The position numbers and the translations under genes were made by a program. Shown piece after piece: positions 7,412 through 15,625 of a DNA stretch of 43,478 nucleotides. The DNA is from Coriobacteriaceae bacterium AM48-5 (GTDB taxonomy: Bacteria > Actinomycetota > Coriobacteriia > Coriobacteriales > Coriobacteriaceae). The notes under the pieces are model-generated. The model saw only the letters and a program-made list of their open reading frames with translations. It was not told the DNA's origin and ran no database searches. The stretch is taken from positions 1 to 43,478 of the forward strand of contig JAQEDJ010000015.1 in the NCBI GenBank assembly GCA_027669525.1, written 5' to 3'. Position 1 is the first letter of the stretch. Each line of letters opens with the position of its first letter.

Positions 7412-8623
7412 TTAAAGAGAGAATAGGCGTGCAGTGACCGTCTCTGGTATACCCTGGCTGTTGCGCACCGTGGCGTACGTAAGGAATGAGTCCGATTTTC
7501 CCGCCGTAGCTGGATAATCGCCATACTCCAAAGCGCGGTCGGGCGACAGCAGCGAGCCATAGGTCTTGGCAGAGGTGTCGATCAGGAAATGCGATGCCTG
7601 CACCTTAACAAGGTATTTATTCTTCTTGCCAGCCGCACATGCGAGCGGCTCGCGTGACAGGAAGAGGTACGGCCCTCCCTCATTACCGATATACGTGCCC
7701 ATGTTGCCCAAGCTGCCCACGCCACTATAGGTCGCCTCGATAGAAAACACGAAGGTATCGCCCATATATACGGCCTCGAAAGGCGAGACTGACGAGGGAA
7801 GGACTAGCTGGGCACGTTTGGTGTTGTTGCCGTCGGTCAGATCGATTGCCGTTATGCCGTAGTAGACGCCCTCGTCGTTGCGGACACGCGGCGAGATGGT
7901 CAAAATGCCGTCGCTCGCACGCGGGGCCGATGCAAAGCGGCCCGTCGATTTCCAAATTGTCTCGGCCTTGGATTCATCAAGCGAGCGACGATAGCAAAAC
8001 GAATCACTACTCGTTTTATTGCCGCCTGCCGAAGGCATTTTATACCAGATGACTGATGACCCGAACGCCGTAAACAGTGGCGGATCATAGTCCTTGCCAC
8101 CCCGATCGAGCTCAACCACGTCGCCAGAGAGCGAAGCGCCCGACAGATTTTGAGCGTAAAGCTTCCACGATGAATTGGCAAAGTTCATCTCAACCCACGC
8201 AAACACGCCATCGCCGGCACGGACATCGTAAAATGCATATCCCGTGCCCTCGATAGGATCCTCGATTAATGTGGTAAGCGAGCCATCGCTCAGGTTGAGC
8301 GCACCAAGCGTATTGGCATGCAGGGCAGAAGCAGGCGCCATCATCGCGGCAGCGTAGTCACCATCGCAGTAGTACAGTAGCGTACCCAAGGGCAATGTCC
8401 ATGAAGCCGCCGGCTCAAGATCGATGTCGACTGCCTCGTACTCATCAGTGATCGAGACAATCTTCGAATCGTCCTTGATAACCTGCGGCTCGCCGGCGGC
8501 ATCATCACTCGTGCCCGTTTTTTTCGAGCAACCGGCCAGTACGGCAGCAGCACCGGTAGCGGCGCCACCCAGCACAAAACCTCGACGCGTTATTCCATTC
8601 TTAAAGCGATCAGCGATACTCAT
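7412..8623 (-). CDS. Tat-exported lipoprotein, function unknown
   Basis: About 403 aa. The N-terminus carries a twin-arginine signal (TRRGFVLGG) and a lipobox (AVLAGC), so the protein should be folded before export and anchored by a lipidated Cys. The rest, with repeated short beta-strand-like segments and aromatic residues, resembles a beta-propeller-type extracytoplasmic domain, but I recognise no family. The start ATG overlaps the stop of the TSCPD gene (TAATG), which indicates translational coupling. The downstream region to 7280 has a strong GC hairpin (about 7320-7352) that may act in termination. Confidence 0.75.
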   Translation of the reverse strand: MSIADRFKNGITRRGFVLGGAATGAAAVLAGCSKKTGTSDDAAGEPQVIKDDSKIVSITDEYEAVDIDLEPAASWTLPLGTLLYYCDGDYAAAMMAPASALHANTLGALNLSDGSLTTLIEDPIEGTGYAFYDVRAGDGVFAWVEMNFANSSWKLYAQNLSGASLSGDVVELDRGGKDYDPPLFTAFGSSVIWYKMPSAGGNKTSSDSFCYRRSLDESKAETIWKSTGRFASAPRASDGILTISPRVRNDEGVYYGITAIDLTDGNNTKRAQLVLPSSVSPFEAVYMGDTFVFSIEATYSGVGSLGNMGTYIGNEGGPYLFLSREPLACAAGKKNKYLVKVQASHFLIDTSAKTYGSLLSPDRALEYGDYPATAGKSDSFLTYATVRNSQGIPETVTARLFSL

Positions 8624-8886
8624 TAGGCGATCTCGGCGCGAGCGGCCTCGATAGCGCGCGTGAGCTGATCGGCGCAAGAAGTCTTCTTCATACCGCAGGT
8701 ATTACCAGCGAGAACCTCGATTACACGATCGGAAGGAGCGCCCTCGACCAGTTTGGAGATAGCCTTGAGATTGCCGTTGCAGCCGCCGGTAAACTCGACG
8801 CCCACCACCTTGCTGCCGTCATCGGACAGGTCAAGGTGGATATTGCGAGCGCATACACCCTGAGGCTTGTAATCAAAACTAATCAT
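8623..8886 (-). CDS. TSCPD domain protein (TIGR03905 type)
   Basis: An 87-aa protein. FTGGCNGNLKAISKLVEG and the Cys pair in CGMKKTSCADQLTRAI match the small stand-alone TSCPD proteins (TIGR03905), related to a C-terminal domain of B12-dependent ribonucleotide reductase. The conserved Cys residues suggest metal or nucleic-acid-related binding; the role is unknown. AGAGGGG precedes ATG 8886. The stop is fused to the start of the Tat lipoprotein gene. Confidence 0.85.
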   Translation of the reverse strand: MISFDYKPQGVCARNIHLDLSDDGSKVVGVEFTGGCNGNLKAISKLVEGAPSDRVIEVLAGNTCGMKKTSCADQLTRAIEAARAEIA

Positions 8887-8999
8887 TGCGTTCCCCTCTC
8901 GTAAAGCAATTTCAGACGTCTATTATCCCCGTCCGAACCGATAAAGTATCGCGGGCACCGATTCAACATTCCCCGATGCGCAGACCGGCGACAGCAATG

Positions 9000-10799
9000 C
9001 TAGCAATCTGCTTCCCGAGCGTGGACTTTTCGTTTCTCTTGATACATGTTGTGGTCGGCGATGTGGTAAATCTCGGTCAGTGTATAACCGGGTGCCTCTG
9101 CCGTCGCGACGCCAAACGACGCACTGACTGTCAGCACCTCATCGCTCGCAGCAGCAAGGCTGAGGCGAAGATCTTGCACTACTTCACATGCGGATTCGCG
9201 ATCGGTGTGAGGGCAAATCAGCAAGAACTCGTCGCCACCAATGCGCATAGGCACAAACTTCTCGCCTGCCGTTCGCCTCAATACAGACGCCGTACGCCGT
9301 AGCAGCTCATCGCCCATTTCGTGACCGTAGAGATCATTGGTGCGCTTGAGGAAATTGCAGTCCATCATGATCACACTCACGGGCAGGGACTCGTTCACCA
9401 GGTCGTCGCCAAGGGACTCAAGGTAATTTCTATTGCGAAGCCCCGTCAGCTTGTCCTGGAAAGAAAGCTCCTCGGCGCGCTTTGTCATCGAGATGTTATG
9501 CGTCGCCACGACGACCGATTCCATTCGACCCTGCTCATCGCGGCGCTGTGGAACAACCTGCAGCGAATACCACGTACCTCGGCAATCTCGTACCTCGGCA
9601 TCCAAGTACGGCATGCCCTCCATACGATCCTGAAGCGTGCTTATATCTATTAGCTCCATGACCGCCTCGCGGCTTTCGGGACTCACGATGTCTCGGCAAA
9701 CCGTTGTCAAAAAGTCATACACCTCGGCGTGCTCGGCAAATATCTTTGCCACCGATGGCGACATGTTAATTCCCTCGATCTCGAGCGTATCGAGATGTAG
9801 CAGGAAGGTCGACTCATATATGGAACTGATAGCATTGATGATGCCGAGTTGCTTGTCCTTTTCGGCCAAATTGCGACGATCGGCAATGTTGCGCGCCAAC
9901 AGCACTACAACCCAAAACGCCAAGCACACCAGCACGCCGGCAGCGATAAATGAAATCCTGCCCGACATGACCTCAGATTTGGGATAAAGCGCAAACAGGC
10001 GATAGTCCTTATACGCCGCACGCACGGCATACCAGGTACTTCCCCGATATTCGATACGTGTTAAGCCTTCGTCTTTCCAATCAATTCCGCTATCGGCAAG
10101 AAGCCGGGCAAGGATTAGATCGACATTCGAATCGTTTGAGGAAACGATCTGCATATCGCGCATCACGAGCACCGTTGGGCTCTGATGGAATGCGTTGTTC
10201 ACGAGCACGTCGGCGATCGTATACGAATAATCATCGGCGGGCTCGGGCGCAAGCGATCGATACCCCAGCGCTACGCCATCACCGTACGGAACAACACTCA
10301 CGGCAAAGTCGACATCTCGACGCTCAACGACCGTCGAGTAGGACACCTTGGATCCTCGATACATCGATGCGACCGACGAACAGGCCAGCTCCTCTCGCCA
10401 CAGCATCAGCGGATCGCGACCATCAATATCGTAATGAGCGGCCATATGGCCGCCGGCGTCCATGACCAACATTCCCGAAAGGTGCTCGGTATGGACGTAC
10501 TCCTCGACGAGGTCATCGTTGACTTCAACGTGATCAAACGGCAAGAACGTCGAAAACGACTCGAGCGCGGCATCCAAATTGTGCGTCGCTTCGGTTTTTC
10601 TTCCCTGTTCATATCGGTCATATTTTTCGCAGGCGTTTTTTAAAAACACCATGGTTTCCTGACCAAACCCAAGCGTTTTATCGAGACAGCGATGCGTGCC
10701 GACCATATACAGCAGACCCAACAGGACAGCGCTGACCACAACGCAGATAGCCGCGGTGACTAATGCCTTTCGGCGCAAGCGGCGCTCATCATTTGTCAT
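9000..10799 (-). CDS. Membrane diguanylate cyclase (sensor-PAS-GGDEF)
   Basis: A 599-aa protein: a membrane helix at about 12-31, an extracytoplasmic sensor of about 240 residues, a second helix at about 280-300, a PAS-like region at about 310-430 and a C-terminal GGDEF domain. The active site reads RIGGDEFLLI, with DCNFLKRTNDLYGHEMGDELL upstream in two conserved blocks, so cyclic-di-GMP synthesis is likely. No RxxD inhibitory site lies at the usual place just before GGDEF. The start ATG overlaps the stop of the preceding solute-binding protein gene (ATGA), so the two are coupled. Confidence 0.92.
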   Translation of the reverse strand: MTNDERRLRRKALVTAAICVVVSAVLLGLLYMVGTHRCLDKTLGFGQETMVFLKNACEKYDRYEQGRKTEATHNLDAALESFSTFLPFDHVEVNDDLVEEYVHTEHLSGMLVMDAGGHMAAHYDIDGRDPLMLWREELACSSVASMYRGSKVSYSTVVERRDVDFAVSVVPYGDGVALGYRSLAPEPADDYSYTIADVLVNNAFHQSPTVLVMRDMQIVSSNDSNVDLILARLLADSGIDWKDEGLTRIEYRGSTWYAVRAAYKDYRLFALYPKSEVMSGRISFIAAGVLVCLAFWVVVLLARNIADRRNLAEKDKQLGIINAISSIYESTFLLHLDTLEIEGINMSPSVAKIFAEHAEVYDFLTTVCRDIVSPESREAVMELIDISTLQDRMEGMPYLDAEVRDCRGTWYSLQVVPQRRDEQGRMESVVVATHNISMTKRAEELSFQDKLTGLRNRNYLESLGDDLVNESLPVSVIMMDCNFLKRTNDLYGHEMGDELLRRTASVLRRTAGEKFVPMRIGGDEFLLICPHTDRESACEVVQDLRLSLAAASDEVLTVSASFGVATAEAPGYTLTEIYHIADHNMYQEKRKVHAREADC

Positions 10800-11632
10800 G
10801 ATTCCGCTCCTTGCCCGTCCGTCGTCGCCCCTGCCTTGTACTTGCCCACAATGCGCTCAATCGTGCCATCTCGATCCATCTCGAACAGCACGGTATTGAG
10901 GTTTTTGACGTACTCCCCCTCATAGCCGTCCTTAAACGCGACGCCAAGGTCAACCGTCATAACGTTGTCAGCGAACACGCGATAAACACCGGGATACTGC
11001 GCGACGAGCCGGTCGAGCGATTGGACGTCCGCCATCCAACAGTCGACATAACCTTTGACCAGGGCAGCTTTGCAGAGTTCGGCAGAGCCATATGATTTGA
11101 TGTGCACATCCGGCGAGATCCCTAGGTCCCCGGCAAGCAATCGGCGTTCACTCACCGAACCGGCAATCACCGCAACAGTCTTGCTGCCATCGAGATACGC
11201 CAAGGACTTGATACCACTCGTTTTCTTGGTGGCAACCGAAACCGTCAAGGTTAGATACGGCTCAGTCCAGTAATACTCGTCTTCGCGATAACAGGGCGAA
11301 TAGTCGCACCACAGGCAATCGATCTCGCCGTTTTTGAGCAGGCGGTCACGATCATTCCAAGATATGTCAATGAATTGCGGTTTGATTCCCGCACGCTTGC
11401 AAGCCTCGCGGGCGATATCGATATCGATACCGGCATAATCGCCCGCGATATCGGTATACACATAGGGATCGTTATCCGTAACGCCGATTTTGAGCACCGG
11501 GAGATCTTTATCGGCTTCACTCGATGAGGTAGAGCTGCTTCGAACGGTATACGTCAGGGCGACCGCACAAACGGCAACAAGGAGTATGAGCACGGACGAG
11601 ACGATGGCGCCTCGTTTGATACGTCTGGGCAC
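10796..11632 (-). CDS. Family 3 extracellular solute-binding protein
   Basis: About 278 aa. An N-terminal membrane helix (residues 9-27, no lipobox) is followed by a family 3 solute-binding fold: LKIGVTDNDPYVYTD, the G-I-D-I-D-IA segment, WNDRDRLLKNGEIDCLW and VAFKDGYEGEYVKNLN. This family binds polar amino acids or similar. No ABC permease or ATPase gene is adjacent; instead the gene overlaps the diguanylate cyclase, so it may act as a ligand sensor for that protein. GTG start with AAGGGAG upstream. Confidence 0.87.
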   Translation of the reverse strand: MPRRIKRGAIVSSVLILLVAVCAVALTYTVRSSSTSSSEADKDLPVLKIGVTDNDPYVYTDIAGDYAGIDIDIAREACKRAGIKPQFIDISWNDRDRLLKNGEIDCLWCDYSPCYREDEYYWTEPYLTLTVSVATKKTSGIKSLAYLDGSKTVAVIAGSVSERRLLAGDLGISPDVHIKSYGSAELCKAALVKGYVDCWMADVQSLDRLVAQYPGVYRVFADNVMTVDLGVAFKDGYEGEYVKNLNTVLFEMDRDGTIERIVGKYKAGATTDGQGAES

Positions 11633-11695
11633 GCGCTCCCTTTCATCGAAACAGCAGTGAAGTTCATTTTATTACCGGGGGCTGATACAGCAGCG

Positions 11696-11729
11696 AAAAA
11701 AGCGCCTCACCCAAGACGGGCAAGGCGCC
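11696..11729 (-). terminator. Rho-independent terminator
   Basis: On the minus strand GCGCCTTGCCC pairs with GGGTGAGGCGC (with small mismatches) and runs into six T. It lies upstream of the solute-binding protein gene and stops leftward read-through from the BIG2 gene region. Confidence 0.75.
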
Positions 11730-11903
11730 AATGGTTGAAATGCATCCGCAAACGGTCGAATTAGGTCAACCCTACTCGAAGCTCAGCTGCTCCCGAATGC
11801 ACCCCCGACCGCTGCCTCGTTCAGGCCGTTGGCGCCGACCGCGTATCTGGCGGTTTCCGACGCGCCGCACTGCACGCGACACACGGGCTGAAGTCTTTAA
11901 CGT

Positions 11904-11943
11904 AAAAGCCCCGTTGGTAAAACGAGTTACCAACGGGGCTTGG
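11904..11943 (-). terminator. Terminator of the BIG2 surface-protein gene, repeat copy 1
   Basis: A perfect 15-bp stem (11906-11920 with 11927-11941) and a 6-nt loop; on the minus strand it is followed by TTTT. The same hairpin and its right flank recur at 15516-15567, on the other side of the gene. Confidence 0.85.
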
Positions 11944-11976
11944 ACTGAAAGGTCGCGCTTAAACGAGAGGGGCGCC

Positions 11977-14900
11977 CTAACGCTCGAGACGTTTGCGCAT
12001 AAGCGCGAAGGCAATCAGCGAAGCGCCGGCAACGGCCATAATAAAGGCGACAGCAAGGGCCTGGTCGCCCGTATTGGCGAGCGCGCCCTTAGTAGCCTTA
12101 ACAGACTTTTTGGTCACCTTAGTCGTCGTCTGCTGACTAGGCTGGGACGGCGTCACGGGCTGCGTAGGCTGAACCGGCTCACCATTGGCCTCCTCGCCCG
12201 TCACCACGTACGTCGAGAAGTGGCTCGTGCGGAAGCAAAGGTAGTCGCCCTCGGTCCACGTATCCATAGCCTGAGTGGAACCATCCTCGGCAACGTAGAG
12301 CACCTTGAGATTGGTGAGCGTCTTCATGGCTGCGGTCATCTTGACACGAACGATGAAGGACATGCCATCGAAGTCCTCGATAACCTCGCCATTCTTGAGA
12401 AGCTTGATATCGAGCTTCTCGGCAACCTTGTTAGCCCCCTGCTCAAGGCCGGAAATCGTAGCATTGGCGGCGTCGGTAAGATTTGTCGGTTCCTCGACCA
12501 CAAGAGAGATGCTGTTGTTCTGGGCAATGCCGGCAGCGGCATTGTTCTCGGCGCTTACGCTAACGTCCGTTCCGTCGCTACTCGCAACACCTGCAATGGT
12601 CCTCGCTGCTACGCTAACGGCGCAGGTCGCGGTTTTGTCGCCACAGGTGGCAGTGATTGTGGCTGTACCGGTCTTAAGCGGCGTCACGACGCCGTCTTTG
12701 ACCGTGGCGACCGATGAATCGCTGGAGGTCCAGTTCACAGCCGCATCGTCTGCATCGGCAGGATTCACCGTTGCGGAGAGCTTTGCGGAGGCATCGCCCA
12801 CAGTAAGGGACAGGCTCGTCTTGTTGAGTTCGACCTTCTGGACGGGATTGATAACGGTCACAGAAACGGTCTGGGAGAGCGACTCTGCCGTGATGACAAA
12901 TGAACCGGAACCTGTCTTGAGAGCGGTAACGGTGTAGGAGCCATCGCCGTTGTCGACAACCTTAAATACTTTCGAAGCGCCCGTGTCATCCAGAGCAAGC
13001 TTGGTCTCGTCGACCTCACCCGCAAGGGCTCCGGCAAGAGAAACCTTTACGGTGCCTTCTTCGCCCTTATTGAGGTTGAGGGTGCTCTGGTCGACCGCAA
13101 GATTTGTTGCGGGGTTGGAAACAGTCACAGCACAATCCTGAGAATAGTTTCCGTCTTCGGTCGAAGCAGTAATGGTTGCGGTGCCTTTGGAAACAGGCGT
13201 CACCTTTCCAGCCTGATCGACCGTAGCGACACTTTCGTTGCTGGACTTCCAGACAACTGTCTGGTTAGCTTCCGTGGGAACGACCGCCGCCTTAAGCTGC
13301 TCGGTTGCAGCGCCCACAAGCGTGACCTTCTGCTTATCGAGCGTGATACCTGTAGCAGGTTGAATAACCGTCACCTTGCACGTGGCACTATGGTCGCCGT
13401 CCTCAGTGGTGACGGTGATCGTGGTGGCACCGGCCTTGACCGGGGTCACGACGCCGTCTGCAACCGTGGCAACCTCAGGATCGCTCGATGACCAGGACAC
13501 GTTCTTGTTCGTTGCGTTGTCGGGCTCAACCGCTGCGGTCAACGTCGAGGGCTCACCGCCCACAGCAAGCTTAAGATTCGACGCGCTGAGGCTGACGCCC
13601 GAGACCTTTACGACCGGAGTGGTTACCGTAATTGTATCCGTGGTTGCAGAGACCCCATCAACCGTTGCCGTGATCGTGGCATCACCGTCACCGACAGCGG
13701 TAACAAGACCGTTAGCGTCGACGGTAAGGACGCTCTCGTTGGAAGAGGACCAAACAACCTGGCTGGCCTTGTCATCAGGGGAGACCTTTGCCTTCAGCTG
13801 CTGAGTCGTGCCTTTATCCATGGAGGTTGAGTAGCTGTCCGCAATGGAAACCGCAGTCTTTGCAGGCTCCTCGCCAGGCTTGACAACATGAACGGTCATC
13901 GTGTCGCAGAGACGACCACCCAAGTACATTGAAACCGTTGCATCGCCGTAACTATGAGGCACTAAATACCCCAAGTAACTGCCACCACTAAACATCGGTC
14001 CTTTTACCTCGAGGACATCGGGATTATCTGAAGTGAAAGAATACTTTGCGCCGGCATAGGAGTCCATCAATTCCTCAGCGCTTTTGCTCAGCACGCCCTT
14101 TGGATATTCAAACCCCCTGTCACATTCCAGCCAAAGCCAATCTTTGGATATACTATCTGAACTGACCTCACAGGGAAATGTATAATCGCTCGACACAAAC
14201 TTAGCCTTCGAAAGGCTCACTTCCGCAGGGTCGACAACCTCTATCTCAAAGGGATGGTCATTGCCAAGGCCATCACGAGCATGAGCCTTAACGGTGCCAG
14301 GCTTTATTGCTTTAAACGAGTTTTCACCATCGATAAGCTCAACGACATCGTTGCTTTCCAGAGAATAGGTTACAGCGCCAAAGTCCGCACCCCAATGTGC
14401 GCGCTGGCATGCCTTCAGTACTTCATTTGGAGAAACGTTGAGAATGGCAGTCAGATAATAGCTGTCCCCAACCAGCATCTTTTGCTTTTTGTTCCCACGC
14501 TCATTGAATCCGGGCTCCTGATTCTCGGTTACGACATCACATAGCTTCTTCGTCTCAACTTCACCGTTGCAATAGTCGACAAGAACCTTGGCCTCTTTAG
14601 CATCTTTCGACAACGCCTCGAGTTGCAAAGAAGCGCTTAGCTCGGAAGTTCCATATGATGAATAATTCGAATTCACCCTTGCCTGGACCTTGGAATCCTT
14701 TGAGGGGTCTTCCTTAATAACAAAATATGTGGCCGCACGGCTCTCGTCCACGGGACGAACGTCAACTCTCCCCTCTAGTAATGCATAATGCGTCTTCCCG
14801 CATTTTTGCGGACAATCATCCGTGTAACCCAGCGTTGCGGTGTTTGTCGTCGCACCAGATTGGTCGTAAGAAACGAAACTGACCTTAATTGGATTGACTT

Positions 14901-15327
14901 TAGCCACACTTTTAATCTTAAGAGAACCGTTTAAACTCTCGTCGGTCTTGCTCTTCAGGGTTATAGTCGTTGTGCCAACTTTGGTGGGGCTAATTGTCAA
15001 TACCCAACTATGTGACTCATAACTTACCTTAGCGATATCCTCGTCAGACGATGTGATATCGATATCGCTAGGGTCAATGTGCGCCCATTCGTGATTTTTA
15101 TTAAAAAAGGAAAGCCTTCCTTTCACCGTCTGTCCAACAGCGACATCAAATTCTGACCACACATCGCCTGTAGACGAATCGTATGGGAGAAACGATGCAC
15201 CCATGGAACCATCCTGCGACTCCAGCATGACAGCATCCGCATGCGGGGCGGCCACCGTCAGCCCAAACGTTGCCGCCGTTAAAGCAACACAGATGCCTGC
15301 GGCCATCCTCCAAAGCCCTTTTCTCAT
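11977..15327 (-). CDS. Large surface protein with BIG2 Ig-like repeats and sortase motif
   Basis: About 1116 aa. An N-terminal signal peptide (RKGLWRMAAGICVAL, then AAPHADA) is followed by about 400 residues of beta-rich sequence without a known family. About five bacterial Ig-like repeats of BIG2/Flg_new type follow (recurring VxWSSSNESVxTVD and GxATITAT), then a ZU5-like segment ending in YVVTGEE, a Pro/Gln/Thr-rich linker and a cell-wall sorting signal: LANTG, a hydrophobic helix and RKRLER. Probable adhesin or wall-anchored binding protein. ATG 15327 is favoured because it opens the signal peptide, although AGGGGA lies very close to it; GTG 15372 is an alternative. Its promoter contains a poly-G tract (see 15390-15420). 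Confidence 0.88.
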   Translation of the reverse strand: MRKGLWRMAAGICVALTAATFGLTVAAPHADAVMLESQDGSMGASFLPYDSSTGDVWSEFDVAVGQTVKGRLSFFNKNHEWAHIDPSDIDITSSDEDIAKVSYESHSWVLTISPTKVGTTTITLKSKTDESLNGSLKIKSVAKVNPIKVSFVSYDQSGATTNTATLGYTDDCPQKCGKTHYALLEGRVDVRPVDESRAATYFVIKEDPSKDSKVQARVNSNYSSYGTSELSASLQLEALSKDAKEAKVLVDYCNGEVETKKLCDVVTENQEPGFNERGNKKQKMLVGDSYYLTAILNVSPNEVLKACQRAHWGADFGAVTYSLESNDVVELIDGENSFKAIKPGTVKAHARDGLGNDHPFEIEVVDPAEVSLSKAKFVSSDYTFPCEVSSDSISKDWLWLECDRGFEYPKGVLSKSAEELMDSYAGAKYSFTSDNPDVLEVKGPMFSGGSYLGYLVPHSYGDATVSMYLGGRLCDTMTVHVVKPGEEPAKTAVSIADSYSTSMDKGTTQQLKAKVSPDDKASQVVWSSSNESVLTVDANGLVTAVGDGDATITATVDGVSATTDTITVTTPVVKVSGVSLSASNLKLAVGGEPSTLTAAVEPDNATNKNVSWSSSDPEVATVADGVVTPVKAGATTITVTTEDGDHSATCKVTVIQPATGITLDKQKVTLVGAATEQLKAAVVPTEANQTVVWKSSNESVATVDQAGKVTPVSKGTATITASTEDGNYSQDCAVTVSNPATNLAVDQSTLNLNKGEEGTVKVSLAGALAGEVDETKLALDDTGASKVFKVVDNGDGSYTVTALKTGSGSFVITAESLSQTVSVTVINPVQKVELNKTSLSLTVGDASAKLSATVNPADADDAAVNWTSSDSSVATVKDGVVTPLKTGTATITATCGDKTATCAVSVAARTIAGVASSDGTDVSVSAENNAAAGIAQNNSISLVVEEPTNLTDAANATISGLEQGANKVAEKLDIKLLKNGEVIEDFDGMSFIVRVKMTAAMKTLTNLKVLYVAEDGSTQAMDTWTEGDYLCFRTSHFSTYVVTGEEANGEPVQPTQPVTPSQPSQQTTTKVTKKSVKATKGALANTGDQALAVAFIMAVAGASLIAFALMRKRLER

Positions 15328-15389
15328 TCCCCTAAGTCCAATCTCTCGTGAAAAAATGCAGCATTCTCCCACACATTAAAATTGGCTTA

Positions 15390-15420
15390 AGGATACCCCC
15401 CCCCCGACTGAGACTGGCAA
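15390..15420 (-). promoter_or_regulatory. Promoter with poly-G spacer, possibly phase variable
   Basis: On the minus strand TTGCCA (15420-15415) and TATCCT (15395-15390) are separated by 19 bp, and the last ten bases of that spacer are a pure G run (C at 15396-15405). The BIG2 surface-protein gene starts about 63 bp downstream. Length change in such a run would move the spacer toward or away from the optimum of 17 bp. The boxes are visible; function is inference. Confidence 0.55.
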
Positions 15421-15515
15421 GCTAGTGTTTGTCGGAAGAGTCAAATTATCGGCAAGCGATGCTCCCGCATCATAAAATCGCCTGTTGAAGTGAAGCTTTC
15501 CCGACACTCTCACGC

Positions 15516-15555
15516 AAAAGCCCCGTTGGCAAAACGGGTTACCAACGGGGCTTGG
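15516..15555 (-). terminator. Terminator of purB, repeat copy 2
   Basis: Stem 15518-15532 with 15539-15553 (one mismatch), followed on the minus strand by TTTT. It is homologous to the hairpin at 11904-11943, and the similarity extends about 14 bases beyond the stem. It lies about 70 bp after the purB stop. Confidence 0.82.
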
Positions 15556-15625
15556 GCTAGAAAGTCGTACATCAACTGGGACCAAAAGAAAACTAATTGG
15601 TTTGATTGCGTCCCAAATCGGTCAA

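Larger units (their letters stand above)
11633..11976. other. Intergenic region with two terminators
   Basis: It holds two hairpins, listed separately. Between them, on the minus strand, a short coding-like frame ends at 11783 (tail reads NGLNEAAVGGAFGSS). It has no start signal and only about 37 codons, and could be the tail of a lost gene. Nothing else is recognisable. Confidence 0.4.

Noticed and set aside
11731..12717. 328-codon plus-strand frame
   Set aside because: Crosses the terminator repeat and is antisense to the BIG2 protein's C-terminus; no family match.
12700..13850. Repeats considered as a CRISPR array or DNA satellite
   Set aside because: The repetition is at protein level (BIG2 Ig-like domains, about 80 residues each), with diverged DNA and no regular spacers.
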